Positions 17,661-27,190 of a stretch of 42,618 nt of DNA are shown one piece after another; positions within the stretch are counted from its first letter, which is position 1; every line of letters begins with the position of its first letter. The stretch covers positions 1 through 42,618 of the forward strand of contig CAJQQR010000034.1 of assembly GCA_905480545.1 (NCBI GenBank), given 5' to 3'. The notes beneath the pieces were generated by a model. It was not told where the DNA came from. It did not search any database and saw only the letters and a list, made by a program, of their open reading frames with translations. The translations under genes and the position numbers were made by a program. Source of the stretch: an uncultured Pirellulaceae bacterium. Lineage in GTDB: Bacteria > Planctomycetota > Planctomycetia > Pirellulales > Pirellulaceae.

Positions 17661-17788
17661 TCGAGCTGTACAAGGGTTCTGCACCAAGGCTTCGCAGACC
17701 GCAACTCATTTCACTCCTATTCGTAACCACAGCTATTCACCGCGTTAACATAAACAGGAACGAAATCGTCAACAAAAAACTAAAAAAG

Positions 17789-17877
17789 CGGAGAGAACGG
17801 GATTCGAACCCGTGGAAAGTTGTGACACCTTCACCGATTTAGCAAACCGGCGCATTCGACCACTCTGCCATCTCTCC
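17789..17877 (-). tRNA. tRNA-Ser (anticodon GCT)
   Basis: The reverse complement folds as a class II tRNA of about 89 nt. The 5' acceptor strand GGAGAGA (from 17877) pairs with TCTCTCC near the 3' end (17790-17796). The anticodon loop TTTGCTAA sits on a GCCGG-type stem and gives GCT, which reads AGC and AGT serine codons. A long variable arm (GGTGTCACAACTTTCC region) and the T-loop GGTTCGAATCCC confirm serine. The 3' CCA is not encoded; the genome reads CTT after the discriminator G, so CCA would be added enzymatically. No other tRNA is adjacent. Confidence 0.95.
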
Positions 17878-18097
17878 GGAACAATTCGTTTTTTCAAACG
17901 AATCCTGCCCATACGACTATTTCAAACGGTCGTAGAGCAGCATGGCAATCAAAATTCGTAAGAACTCAACATCATATGCTGTCAAAAACTTACTTCGAAA
18001 TTTATACAATGATTAGAGCCTTGCTGCAACTGCCAATCAATGATCTGCGTCGGCGACAAAGGTTCGTAAAAAGCCAACCAAAATCGAAACCGCTGGA

Positions 18098-20536
18098 TTA
18101 GCCGTTAAACAAAAACTCCCTGGAGTTCAGTAATGCCCAGAAAACGTCTTCAAGCATCTGCTGTTTATTTTCAGAGGCCCCCACAACATCCATCAATTTC
18201 TTCTTCTCTTCAACATTTGGCTTACGAGTAAAGCAACGAATGTAGAGCTCGTCAATAATCTCTTCCGGCGCCTTCTTGTCCTTCAAACGGCGAGCAATCA
18301 ATGCTCCAGCAGCAATCTTCGACTGTAGCGTCTGCCCATTCAACAAGTGCAGTGCCTGTGACAGGTTCGGCTCCATTTTGACCTCGCATGAGCAAACCGT
18401 TTCACGTGCGGCACGACCGAACGCAGTCAGGAAGTAGGTACTGGTGTTCCCATCGGCGATTTGCACCGCTCTGGCACCAACAGGGAGCCCGCGAAACTTA
18501 TTCTTGGTCTCGGTAACCTGGCTGATCGTGTCAAGCAATATTTCAGAGCGTAGACGTCGCAATTTAGCGTGCGAAAAGTTCTTGGAATCAGCTGCGTTCG
18601 TTTCATTTGTCTTCGTGCTCAATTGATACGTACGCGATACACAAATATCACGAACCAGCTTCTTAAAATCAAAGTTGTACTCACCGAACTTCTTACCCAA
18701 CTCGTCTAGCAACTCTGGATTCACAGCTGGATTGCTGACACGCACATCGTCAACGTCACTGATGATTCCCTGTCCGAAGAAATGCGCCCAAACGATGTTA
18801 GAGAGGTTCTTGGCGAAGTACGGATTGTCCGCGGAAGCAAGCCATTTCGCCATCACTTCGCGGCGATCCTTTCCCTTCGTCTCAGGCTCCTCACCACCGA
18901 GGAACTTTGGCTTCATCGCGCGTTTATCAACCAAATGCTGAACTTCACCACGATTCGAGTTAAAGATAATCGTCTCTCGAGGGTCCTCACCCCGCTTGCG
19001 CCCGATCTGCGAGAAAAATGCTGCGAAACCATAATAATCGTCCATGGTCCACCGGTCGAACGGATGATTGTGACACTGAGCACATTGAATCCGCATGCCC
19101 ATAAAGACCTGGGCAACATTCTCCGAAACTTTCAATGTGTCCGTTTCGTTTTGAAAGTAATTGGTTGCAGCATTGGCAAATGTTCCACCCTTAGATGAAA
19201 GCAATTCCTGGACCAATTGATCCATCGGCATGTTGTTGGCAACCCGTTCCTGCAACCAGTTGTAATACAACAACATCGATTTGTAGGAAACCTGCTGCGA
19301 TGATCGAATGGTCAAAAGTTCGGACCATTTCATCACCCACATCTCAACAAATTCCTTTCGCCCCAGCAATTCGTCGACTTTCTTTTCACGCTTTTTGGGA
19401 TCAGTGTCAGCGACGAATTTTTCGTATTCCTCTACCGTTGGCAGGACGCCACAAACATCCAACGAAACACGTCGTAAAAACTCATCATCAGAGCACAGCT
19501 CTGACGGGTTCATCCGCAGCTTCAAAAACTTCGCATTCATCAATTCGTCAACATAGTTGTTGGCTGTTGGATTGCTCCACTTAAACTCGAACCCCTTGGG
19601 AAGTGTGATGAAGTGCGAACCGACGGTGTGCGTATCAAAACGGGCCATGATAAATGACTCGCCACGAGAACCAGCTGAGATCATACCGTCCTGGGATACT
19701 GCAGCAGAGGTTTCATTGTTGGTTGAAAAGTAGGCGAGCGAAGTCACGTCACGGTCTGTTCCATCCGAATACTTGGCACGCACGGTCAATCGCTGTTTCG
19801 TGCCCTTACCGTCAAGGACTCCGTTTTTCGGATAGAGCTCGACCGAAACAACTGACGGCACCTCACCCGGATCGTTGACAGCCCCCATTTCAACCCATTC
19901 GAGCAGCGTATTGTAGTACTCACTGCCAATCTCCATTCGCTTGCCACCAGTGTGCGGGACACTTCCAACTGATTTTTCGATTAAGAGTGATTCGGCAGGC
20001 AAAGCCAAATTAACCCGTCGACCAGCAATTTCTCGAGTGATACGGTTGTAATCACCGTTTGGATCAAACCCAAAAAGAGACAGTCGGAATCCGTCCTTCC
20101 CGCGAGCGGCTCCGTGGCAACTGCCGGTATTACAATTTGTTTTCATGAAAACAGGCATTACATCCGCTTTGAAACTGATCGGATTCTGTTCCGCAGCTCG
20201 CTTGACTTCGATTGGAATCGTGACATTTAGATTTGCGTGAGTCACGGTAAGTGACGCCTTACCATCGGCAAGTGGCAGAAAGACGTTTCCGTCCCGTTTC
20301 ACAACCGGTTGCCCTGAAACCTTCCATTCGACCTTGTCTGTAACGTCTTCGGTCAATCCATTTTCATAGAACGCCTGGACTACAATCGACTGAGAATCAC
20401 GTTTTGTCGTGAGGTCGATATTCGCCGGAAAGACCTGAATTGATTTCGGCGCAAGATCATTTGCAAAAACGCAATTTGAAACCGCACAATTTGAAATCAC
20501 TAAGCAAATAATCATTCCTAAGATTTTTGCCTTCAT
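18098..20536 (-). CDS. DUF1549/DUF1553 cytochrome protein with Ig-like domains
   Basis: An 812-residue exported protein. A signal peptide ends near VFAND (about 26), and AGGTGA precedes the ATG. Residues about 30-112 look like an Ig-like (Big2/BACON) domain. A haem-binding-type CX4CH motif follows at 135-141 (CNTGSCHG), in the planctomycete context GKDGFRLSLFGFDPNGDY. A second Big2-like domain covers about 228-310. DUF1549 (about 325-530) contains a second haem motif CAQCHNHPFDRW. DUF1553 follows to the C-terminus, with NPYFAKNLSNIVWAHFFGQG, LRRLRSEILLDTI and the end motif LLNSREFLFNG. These proteins are planctomycete hallmarks, presumed extracytoplasmic, and of unproven function. It is the last gene of a DUF1501-PPC-DUF1549 operon, 110 bp after the PPC gene. 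Confidence 0.87.
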   Translation of the reverse strand: MKAKILGMIICLVISNCAVSNCVFANDLAPKSIQVFPANIDLTTKRDSQSIVVQAFYENGLTEDVTDKVEWKVSGQPVVKRDGNVFLPLADGKASLTVTHANLNVTIPIEVKRAAEQNPISFKADVMPVFMKTNCNTGSCHGAARGKDGFRLSLFGFDPNGDYNRITREIAGRRVNLALPAESLLIEKSVGSVPHTGGKRMEIGSEYYNTLLEWVEMGAVNDPGEVPSVVSVELYPKNGVLDGKGTKQRLTVRAKYSDGTDRDVTSLAYFSTNNETSAAVSQDGMISAGSRGESFIMARFDTHTVGSHFITLPKGFEFKWSNPTANNYVDELMNAKFLKLRMNPSELCSDDEFLRRVSLDVCGVLPTVEEYEKFVADTDPKKREKKVDELLGRKEFVEMWVMKWSELLTIRSSQQVSYKSMLLYYNWLQERVANNMPMDQLVQELLSSKGGTFANAATNYFQNETDTLKVSENVAQVFMGMRIQCAQCHNHPFDRWTMDDYYGFAAFFSQIGRKRGEDPRETIIFNSNRGEVQHLVDKRAMKPKFLGGEEPETKGKDRREVMAKWLASADNPYFAKNLSNIVWAHFFGQGIISDVDDVRVSNPAVNPELLDELGKKFGEYNFDFKKLVRDICVSRTYQLSTKTNETNAADSKNFSHAKLRRLRSEILLDTISQVTETKNKFRGLPVGARAVQIADGNTSTYFLTAFGRAARETVCSCEVKMEPNLSQALHLLNGQTLQSKIAAGALIARRLKDKKAPEEIIDELYIRCFTRKPNVEEKKKLMDVVGASENKQQMLEDVFWALLNSREFLFNG

Positions 20537-20646
20537 TTTTTCACCTTAAATCCTGTTCAAACGAAATTTGTATTACGTTGGTAAGCGATTCGCTTTCGAA
20601 AACTCAAAACGTTTTTGAAACGAACGCTTTCGTTCTTTTTTAGCGA

Positions 20647-23103
20647 CTACTCTTTGCCAGCTTCGCGCTGTTCTTTGGCCGCCAAACGCAGCTTCTCCAG
20701 ACGCGAAAGCGGTTTTGCTTTCGGCGGAGCCGCCGCCGGCTTAGGGGCAGCTTTGGCCACAACCGGCTTTGGCTTGGCGGGTGCGTTTGGCTTGGGTGGC
20801 AACGGCTTGTCTATTTGCAATTCGGTGGCACCCGCTCGAGCCACAATCGGCTCGGCTTCCTTCATGATGGTGACACTTGCAAAAACGTTTCGATGCTTTC
20901 CAGCTGGACTCGTTTTGTCGGTTTTAATTTTAAAGATCAACTCCTTTGTCTCTTTTGTAAATTCCAAGACATCGGTAGTGACTTTTACAGGTAACCCAAA
21001 AAGCTGCACTTTAGCTTTGCCCTCAAATGGCGCTGCGTGATTCAGCTTGGCAAGAATCTGAGTGTCCTGGCCCTGCTCACACGACGTCCGCTGCAATTCG
21101 AGAGTCACAAATTGATCGGCAATCTCAAGAGACGCCAATTGAGACGACACCCATGCGCTACCACCAACATCCGATGAACCGATCACGTAGATCGGCCATT
21201 TCTTAATTTGTGCGTTTGCATTCGCACTCAATGGATAATAGGCCTCCGTTTTGTCTGCTGGTATGGTGACCGCACTGGTGGTTCCGATTCCTGGTGGGCG
21301 GAACGGAAACTCAACGCGAATCGCCCCCTTGAATCCCTCTTTTCGTTTGGCGATCACTTTCAAATTCATCGACCCGTTGCGAACAATCGGAGCCTTGGGC
21401 TGCTGGATCTCTAATTCAAATGGCAACTCCTCAACAACCACAATCGGGATCTTGTTGACGACGCATGGGTAGTAAACCGTGTTGTTGGGTTGGCCCAAGA
21501 CAAAATCCGCACTGTTGGTGTAACGACCGGAAATATTGACCTTGGGATCGATATGGCGTGCGGTAAAGTCCACCAGTTTTCCGCCGAGCGGTGCATCTGC
21601 AGCTGCCTCGAAAACGACCGGCATCAACGTCATGTTCGCCGTCATCGGCTGGCTGATCATTTGCACACCCGCTGGAAGATCGTTGCCGTCTAATTTGATT
21701 TCACCACCAAAATTGGCACGAGTTGCCGAGATCAAAGACGCAAACTTATTACCGCGAGCGACAAATATCGCCTGCCGATACTGCGAGTAACGTGCAACTC
21801 TCGGAATCCCCAGCGAAAGCGCGGGCTTGACCAAATGGAACTCCACCCGGTAGACGAAATCCGGACGCCCACGACTTAAATGATCTGTAATTCGGATCAC
21901 ATATTCACCATCAGCGGGAACAGTAAATCGAAAATAACTATCAGGTCCCCGGGAATCGTCGTTGCCCGTAATCCGGCGGCCATCGGCGTAGTAAAGATTC
22001 ATGACCGGATCGAGTCCACTTCGGATTCGTCGAGCAAAACACTCGACCTCAAAGTTCTGCCCTTTCTTCGCCGAGAACTTAAAGCAATCAATGTCACCCT
22101 CTTTTGAGATAATGCCGTTAAAGGCATTTGGCAACTCCGCGGCACATGCGGTTTTGATCGACTCATTCGGCTCTTGCTCCAGCGAGTTTCCATGTTCGTA
22201 CACTTGAAATGGAATTGGAGACGGCGCAATCTGGCCGTTGGACTCAGCATACAATCCGGAACGTGAATTGGGCTCATTCGGCACCGTAATTTCCGTTTTC
22301 ATATCTCCGCTGGGATCACCAATGTAGGTAACCTGCATTTTTTCGCCAACTTTCCCACCAGGCGGATAGACATGCGTTGGACGTGGAAAGTCACCCACAT
22401 GCAAACGGTAGCGACAATTTCCATTTCCACCATAAGAGGACTCGCGGATTTGAATGTAATACTTGCCGTCTTCAGGCGCGATAATCGATGCCAACGAATC
22501 CTGTCGAACCAGTGGAACATCGTCACCAGCTGAAAGTTCGAATCGTTTTGAATCGAGAATCGCAAGGTACGGATCAAAAAGATACGTCCCGAGTCGAATG
22601 GCTTCAACTTCCGCTGAAATGCGTTGACCTTTTTTCGCTTCTACCACGAAGTAGTCAACGTCTTCGGCTGCCACCACACCGGCTATTGTTTTATTGAACT
22701 CGATTGCCTGTGCTTCCTCAAACGAACCGTTCTGCTCTTTTTCGTCGATTTGTGCAAACGGTCCAACGTAGAAAGATCTGAACTCTGAGATGCCGCTTTT
22801 GGTTCGAACCTGTGCGACATGTTCTCCCAATCGGCAATTCGCATCCACCGAAACCGTGACTTTGATCGATTTCGCGTCAACGAGTTCGATCTTGGTTGCC
22901 GTCACGCCTTTTGTGTAAAAGAAAATTTCTTCGGCGTCGCTCAAACGATCACCAGAAAATGTCAAAACATGTTCATGACCTCGCTGAACTCCGCGAGGCA
23001 TGATCAGCGAAAGCGTGGGTGAAGACGCAAAAGAAAAATTCGCAAATGCAAGGGAAAGAAGCATTGCGCAGGCAAACCATGCCTTACAAGTTCGTGAGAA
23101 CAT
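20647..23103 (-). CDS. Exported protein with pre-peptidase C-terminal (PPC) domains
   Basis: An 818-residue protein with a signal peptide (to about FSFASS, residue 28) and a GGAG ribosome binding site. An IPT/TIG-like domain (about 30-115, MPRGVQRGHEHVLTFSG) comes first. The first PPC domain is at about 130-240 (EDVDYFVVEAKKGQ, then GKYYIQIRESSYGG). A second lies at about 345-425 (GDIDCFKFSAKKGQ, DGEYVIRITDHLSRG). Several beta-rich Ig-like domains follow. The last 60 residues are rich in Lys, Pro and Ala and end in a charged helix (LEKLRLAAKEQREA), perhaps a surface-attachment or interaction tail. PPC proteins often lie between DUF1501 and DUF1549/DUF1553 genes in planctomycetes, and the three are probably made together. 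It likely serves adhesion or scaffolding outside the cytoplasm; no catalytic motif was found. Confidence 0.83.
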   Translation of the reverse strand: MFSRTCKAWFACAMLLSLAFANFSFASSPTLSLIMPRGVQRGHEHVLTFSGDRLSDAEEIFFYTKGVTATKIELVDAKSIKVTVSVDANCRLGEHVAQVRTKSGISEFRSFYVGPFAQIDEKEQNGSFEEAQAIEFNKTIAGVVAAEDVDYFVVEAKKGQRISAEVEAIRLGTYLFDPYLAILDSKRFELSAGDDVPLVRQDSLASIIAPEDGKYYIQIRESSYGGNGNCRYRLHVGDFPRPTHVYPPGGKVGEKMQVTYIGDPSGDMKTEITVPNEPNSRSGLYAESNGQIAPSPIPFQVYEHGNSLEQEPNESIKTACAAELPNAFNGIISKEGDIDCFKFSAKKGQNFEVECFARRIRSGLDPVMNLYYADGRRITGNDDSRGPDSYFRFTVPADGEYVIRITDHLSRGRPDFVYRVEFHLVKPALSLGIPRVARYSQYRQAIFVARGNKFASLISATRANFGGEIKLDGNDLPAGVQMISQPMTANMTLMPVVFEAAADAPLGGKLVDFTARHIDPKVNISGRYTNSADFVLGQPNNTVYYPCVVNKIPIVVVEELPFELEIQQPKAPIVRNGSMNLKVIAKRKEGFKGAIRVEFPFRPPGIGTTSAVTIPADKTEAYYPLSANANAQIKKWPIYVIGSSDVGGSAWVSSQLASLEIADQFVTLELQRTSCEQGQDTQILAKLNHAAPFEGKAKVQLFGLPVKVTTDVLEFTKETKELIFKIKTDKTSPAGKHRNVFASVTIMKEAEPIVARAGATELQIDKPLPPKPNAPAKPKPVVAKAAPKPAAAPPKAKPLSRLEKLRLAAKEQREAGKE

Positions 23104-23151
23104 TTCGAACTCCGCCGTTAGGAGAGATTTATGTTTAAGGAGAGCATTTTA

Positions 23152-23176
23152 GGTGGGATGTGGGTGTCGTCCCACC
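23152..23176. other. Inverted repeat between the PPC and DUF1501 genes
   Basis: GGTGGGA at 23152-23158 and TCCCACC at 23170-23176 form a 7-bp perfect stem with an 11-nt loop. It lies in the leader of the PPC gene, about 50 bp upstream of its start codon, and could shape mRNA stability or partial termination within the operon. There is no T-run after it on the minus strand. Confidence 0.5.
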
Positions 23177-23287
23177 ATTTATCATAATTCAGATCGCATC
23201 TTGCGTTTTCCTGACGACCGAGTTTTCTACGAAAAACCGGACCACTCAGCATATTTTTTTGATACGTTCCGAATCAAATTCGACAGT

Positions 23288-23316
23288 TTGCGCGGCGTGA
23301 AACTCACGCCGCACAA
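23288..23316 (-). terminator. Strong hairpin just after the DUF1501 gene
   Basis: GCGGCGTGA (23292-23300) and TCACGCCGC (23304-23312) form a 9-bp GC-rich stem with a 3-nt loop. After one mismatch, TTG/CAA extends it by 3 bp. It starts 17 bp past the DUF1501 stop. The minus-strand sequence that follows is not T-rich, so it may be a weak terminator, an attenuator or an mRNA-processing and stability element separating DUF1501 output from the downstream genes. Confidence 0.5.
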
Positions 23317-23332
23317 GCAAAAACCGAACGTA

Positions 23333-24634
23333 TTAAACCAATAGTTCTTTTCGAACCTTTCCGCCATCAACGATTTCGATGGGACGATCGCCCGGAGCCA
23401 TCAACTCCTTATCCGCAACGATTCCCATTTGGGCATAAATCGTTGTCGCCCAGTCCTCTACGGTAAGCGGGTCATCTTCTGGTTCACTGGCGGTTGAATC
23501 GGACGAACCGTAAACCATTCCGCCTTTAACGCCACCACCTGCCATTACAACACTAAACACCTTCGGCCAGTGATCCCGACCAGCATTGGCGTTGATCTTA
23601 GGCGTGCGACCAAATTCGGAAGCGATGCAAACCATCGTTGAATCCAAAAGCCCACGATCGGAAAGATCTTTAATCAACATTGCAAAGCCTTGATCGAACG
23701 CAGGAACCTGTCGTCGGATGTTTCCGTCGATGTTGTCGTGCATATCCCAGCCTCCGTACGTCAACGTGACGAATCGAACGCCTGCTTCGACCATTCGTCG
23801 AGCCAGAAGCATTCGTGCCCCAGCTGTGTTTCGTCCGTAGGCGTCACGAAGTTTCGGGTCTTCCTTGTTGATGTCAAAAGCTTCGCGTGCTTTTTGCGAA
23901 CTGATCATGCTATAGGCACGCTGGTAAAACGAATCCATTGCATCAAGCGAGTCAGATTTTTCCGTTTCACGAAAGTGACCATTTACAATATCGAGCAACT
24001 GTCGACGTTTTCCAAAGCGTGACTCATCCACCCCGCCCGGCAACTTCAAATCGCGAACTTGAAAATTACCACTTGCTGGATCCGCACCTAAACTAAACCC
24101 GGCAAACGATGAACTGAGATACCCAGTTCCTGCAAACTCATTCGGCTGATTGGGGATGCAAACATACGGAGGCAAGTTGTTCTTTGGTCCAAATTCGTGT
24201 GAAACCACACTACCCATGCTTGGGTATTTCAAAGCAGGACTTGGTCGGTAACCGGTGAACATGTTGTGCGTTCCACGCTCGTGGGCAGCTTCGCCATGCG
24301 TCATGCTACGGCAAATCGCGATCTTGTCCGCGATTTTTGCAGTATTCTTGAACATTTCGTTGACACGAATCCCAGCGACGTTCGTCTCGATACTGTTCAT
24401 CGGACCGCGGTACTCAATTGGAGCAAACGGCTTTGGATCGAATGTTTCCTGGTGAGCCATGCCACCGGGCATGAAGATAAAAATGACAGACTTCGCTTTG
24501 CCTTCTTTGCTTTCGTAATCTTTCTGATCCGCTTGTGCTTCACGGGCACGAAAGAAATCCGCAAGGGTAAATCCTCCAACAGCACCCACTGTTAAAAGAC
24601 TACGTCGACTTAGATTGTTACCTCGGCATTTCAT
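23333..24634 (-). CDS. DUF1501 family Tat-exported protein (first copy)
   Basis: A 433-residue protein. A twin-arginine signal (NLSRRSLLTVGAVGGFTLADFF) occupies residues about 7-30. The DUF1501 core starts with VIFIFMPGGMAHQETFDPKP, the characteristic aspartate- and histidine-rich opening that recalls sulfatases and phosphatases. It continues with RSMTHGEAAHERGTHNMFTG, YGGWDMHDNI, ASEFGRTPKIN and GRDHWPKVFSVVMAGGGVKGG. The catalytic role of DUF1501 is unproven. The gene heads the operon DUF1501-PPC-DUF1549; the spacer to the PPC gene is 229 bp and holds two hairpins. GGAG lies about 11 nt before the ATG. It is shorter than the second DUF1501 protein (482 residues) at 40250, and the two differ enough to be separate subfamilies. 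Confidence 0.9.
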   Translation of the reverse strand: MKCRGNNLSRRSLLTVGAVGGFTLADFFRAREAQADQKDYESKEGKAKSVIFIFMPGGMAHQETFDPKPFAPIEYRGPMNSIETNVAGIRVNEMFKNTAKIADKIAICRSMTHGEAAHERGTHNMFTGYRPSPALKYPSMGSVVSHEFGPKNNLPPYVCIPNQPNEFAGTGYLSSSFAGFSLGADPASGNFQVRDLKLPGGVDESRFGKRRQLLDIVNGHFRETEKSDSLDAMDSFYQRAYSMISSQKAREAFDINKEDPKLRDAYGRNTAGARMLLARRMVEAGVRFVTLTYGGWDMHDNIDGNIRRQVPAFDQGFAMLIKDLSDRGLLDSTMVCIASEFGRTPKINANAGRDHWPKVFSVVMAGGGVKGGMVYGSSDSTASEPEDDPLTVEDWATTIYAQMGIVADKELMAPGDRPIEIVDGGKVRKELLV

Positions 24635-24949
24635 TAGCTAGGCTCCAAATGAGGAAGGATGTTTGAGGACTCGGCCAAAGTCATCACTGTGAGGTGGGAG
24701 CAGAAATTCCATATATCTGCATATGGTGTACAGGATAACTGGCACCATTCAATATGTCAAAGGGTATTAAGGGACCAGATGCCAGCATGCTCGCCTCGCA
24801 TTTGAGTGTACTGCAAAGAAGCAAAAACTAATTAGGTCAATTTTTGCAGTCCTTTTTAAAGTCGCCTTGACCCGAATGACAAGTTCTGGGAAACCAACGC
24901 GACATTTCTTTAGCTAAAAACTTAATTATTAGAATAAAAGAGGAAAACC
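24635..24949. other. Divergent promoter region with a small inverted repeat
   Basis: Just over 300 bp between the starts of the DUF1501 operon (minus) and the lipoprotein gene (plus). CCATAT (24710-24715) and ATATGG (24722-24727) form a 6-bp inverted repeat with a 6-bp spacer, possibly an operator. No gene is evident. Confidence 0.35.
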
Positions 24950-25624
24950 ATGCTGCAAAAATCTTGCGTTTTGGCTTTGGCAGCCGCAATATGCTGGGCA
25001 CCAGTAGGCTGCAGCAAATCCGACCCAACAGCCAAATTATCGCCGGAAGACGATGCGGAACCCACAACAACGAACTCAACCGATATTAACTCGGTTAACG
25101 CCATTTCTGGAGAAGGAAACGGGCTTAGCTCGCCGGCGAAACAGCCAACCGCTCCCAGCGTTGATCCTTCGACGGACCCAACCACGGTTACGTCGAAGTA
25201 CCTTGGTTTCCTTCGAGAGGCAGACAGCAATGCAGATGGCTTGATCGCAGCCAATAATTTACTGACGACAGAGGCTCGAGAAGCAACTCGCGAGGCGAAT
25301 GTAGATGTGTCCCTGCCAGGGTCGACCAACTCGAAATACCTGGTCCATCAAGCCAAGTATGTCACCAATGAAAAGAACGTGGCCCACGTTTTGACGTCTT
25401 GGACCGACACCGTCGATGAGCAAGGCTACGAATACGACGTAACTTGGGTTTTAAAAAAGAATCCAGCGGGTTGGCGAGTAGCGGGAATGATTACCAATGG
25501 AGAGACGCCTGGCGAATCGATTGTATTTAATTTTGAAGATGCGGCGGACATTACGAATAAGGGGACTGAATTGGCCGAATCTGAAACTCAAGTCGCTGGA
25601 AAAGGTGACGGAACGATTCGCTAG
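24950..25624 (+). CDS. Putative lipoprotein of unknown function
   Basis: A 224-residue protein with GAGGA ahead of the ATG. The first 21 residues form a signal peptide ending in a lipobox, APVGC, so Cys21 is probably lipidated. A low-complexity stretch rich in Thr, Ser, Pro and Asp (about 25-80) links the anchor to a C-terminal domain of about 120 residues. That domain has helix then strand character (YLGFLREADSNADG, VAHVLTSWTDTVDEQG, YDVTWVLKKNPAGWRVAGM), like small NTF2-like or steroid-isomerase-like folds; this is an impression only. The DSNADGL stretch resembles an EF-hand loop but is incomplete. It stands alone between the DUF1501 operon and the glycan locus. Confidence 0.7.
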   Translation: MLQKSCVLALAAAICWAPVGCSKSDPTAKLSPEDDAEPTTTNSTDINSVNAISGEGNGLSSPAKQPTAPSVDPSTDPTTVTSKYLGFLREADSNADGLIAANNLLTTEAREATREANVDVSLPGSTNSKYLVHQAKYVTNEKNVAHVLTSWTDTVDEQGYEYDVTWVLKKNPAGWRVAGMITNGETPGESIVFNFEDAADITNKGTELAESETQVAGKGDGTIR

Positions 25625-25891
25625 TTTTTGGCCACACACTGACAAGCCATCCGAGATTTCCATGACTAATGTGTCGTGGCGGCTAAACCTGTCATCCGTT
25701 TTCGTACGGAACGATCTAGACAACAATTCGAAAACAGTACTCGGCGAGACCAATTGCCCCTGTATTCTTCGCAGGAATTCAATCGACGCTTTCAACCGAC
25801 CAAAACTAAGAACATCGAACAAGGTGATGGCCCTACCAATAAACCAAACACCTCCTTTTTGCACAAACACGGAAAGCCAACCGTTTAATCA

Positions 25892-27178
25892 ATGCGCGTC
25901 CGCCAATTCAATACCGACCTAAAGGGTGGAGCTGCAACGGCCGCCAAACGATTGCATTTGTCACTTCTGAAAAATCGAATTGACAGCAGATTCCACTATC
26001 ATCCGGACTATCACGACGAATCGGCCATTCCAGACCGTCAAGACACCTTTCAATCCCTTGCACCCTGCGAGCCAACCGGCATTGCGAAATGGATTGAACG
26101 ACGCGAAACGAAGTCCAAGCGAAATCGCAACTACCGTAAGCATTTCGCCAATCGCCCAAAGGACCGTGAGATTTTCTCAACGCCGTGGCAACGTGGCTGG
26201 ACTCCCTTCGGAAAAAACGACGCGTGTGAAATTGTTCATTTGCACTGGATTTTATCCTGGCTCGACCTGAGCACTTTCCTTCGCTCGTTTCCTAAAAAGC
26301 AGCCTATCGTCTGGACATTGCATGATATGAATACGATAACGGGAGGTTGCCATCACTCCGATGAATGTGCGAAGTTCAAAACTGTTTGCCAATCTTGCAT
26401 TCAGATCGACAACCCCGGCATTCGTGACATCTCACGAAAAGTTTTTGACTACAAAAAAAAGCTTTTCAAACACAGGAACATTCATTTCGTGACTCCGAGC
26501 AAATGGATGGAGAACAACGTGCGGGAAAGTTCGCTCGGGCAATATGCTACGACCATCCGAACGATCCGAAATGGATTGGACTTGACGCTGTTTCAACCTT
26601 TCGAGAAGAATGATTCGCGTCACGAACTGGCAATACCAACAACCCAACCGGTAATTGGGTTTGGCGCGGCATCACTAAGCAACAACCGAAAGGGATTTCA
26701 GGATTTACTGAAGGCTCTTCAATTGCTTGCCAATGACATGCCTACGACAGAAATTACCGTTTTGGTTTTTGGCGTTGACGACCTTCAGATTCCACCCATT
26801 CCAGGAATTAAATTCCTTTCTTTGGGCTACCTTTCGACACCAATTCAACAGCAAAAGGCCTACTCTGCGATGGATTTATTCGTGCTCCCATCCTGGGCCG
26901 AGAATATGCCTCAAACAGCCGTTGAAGCGATGGCCTGCGGCACTCCGGTGCTTGCCTATAACATCGGGGGGGTCCCAGAAATTGTTATCCACAATCAAAC
27001 CGGTTTACTTGCCAAGCATCGGGACCCGGTCGATTTGGCAAACAAGATCCGCAATGCGATCGGGCAGTCGGAACGGATGACAGACTGGGGCAAGAATGGG
27101 CGAAGGTTGATCGAAAAACAGTTTTCGCTGCAAGAATCGCATAATCAATACATGGAACTTTATCGATCGGTCGTTTGA
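25892..27178 (+). CDS. Glycosyltransferase family 4
   Basis: A 428-residue cytoplasmic GT-B glycosyltransferase. The N-terminal domain has the acceptor-side pattern VRQFNTDLKGGAATAAKRLH. A Cys cluster follows (GGCHHSDECAKF and CQSC: Cys153, 159, 166, 169), a known feature of a GT4 subset found in surface polysaccharide clusters and possibly a metal site. The C-terminal donor domain has LFVLPSWAENMPQTAVEAMACG with the EX7E pair Glu337/Glu345, then VLAYNIGGVPEIV. GT4 enzymes transfer sugars from nucleotide donors with retention; the sugar cannot be told. It is the first gene of a compact plus-strand run (next start 12 bp downstream). No clear ribosome binding site is seen, but the frame begins with the expected first strand. 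Confidence 0.87.
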   Translation: MRVRQFNTDLKGGAATAAKRLHLSLLKNRIDSRFHYHPDYHDESAIPDRQDTFQSLAPCEPTGIAKWIERRETKSKRNRNYRKHFANRPKDREIFSTPWQRGWTPFGKNDACEIVHLHWILSWLDLSTFLRSFPKKQPIVWTLHDMNTITGGCHHSDECAKFKTVCQSCIQIDNPGIRDISRKVFDYKKKLFKHRNIHFVTPSKWMENNVRESSLGQYATTIRTIRNGLDLTLFQPFEKNDSRHELAIPTTQPVIGFGAASLSNNRKGFQDLLKALQLLANDMPTTEITVLVFGVDDLQIPPIPGIKFLSLGYLSTPIQQQKAYSAMDLFVLPSWAENMPQTAVEAMACGTPVLAYNIGGVPEIVIHNQTGLLAKHRDPVDLANKIRNAIGQSERMTDWGKNGRRLIEKQFSLQESHNQYMELYRSVV

Positions 27179-27190
27179 CCAGACGAAATT

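Larger units (their letters stand above)
16879..17788. other. Gene-poor spacer with possible decayed coding sequence
   Basis: About 910 bp between the second sulfatase and tRNA-Ser. A plus-strand frame from 16949 reads like coding sequence, with TEIKLDGIAEQESQWLTE, then a TAG at 17078-17080, then AAAINQNLIDLSKELGVAI to about 17160. This could be a broken helical protein, but no family is recognisable. Two short tandem repeats lie further on (17537-17572 and 17628-17660). The minus strand at 17162-17356 is open but unconvincing. Confidence 0.35.
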
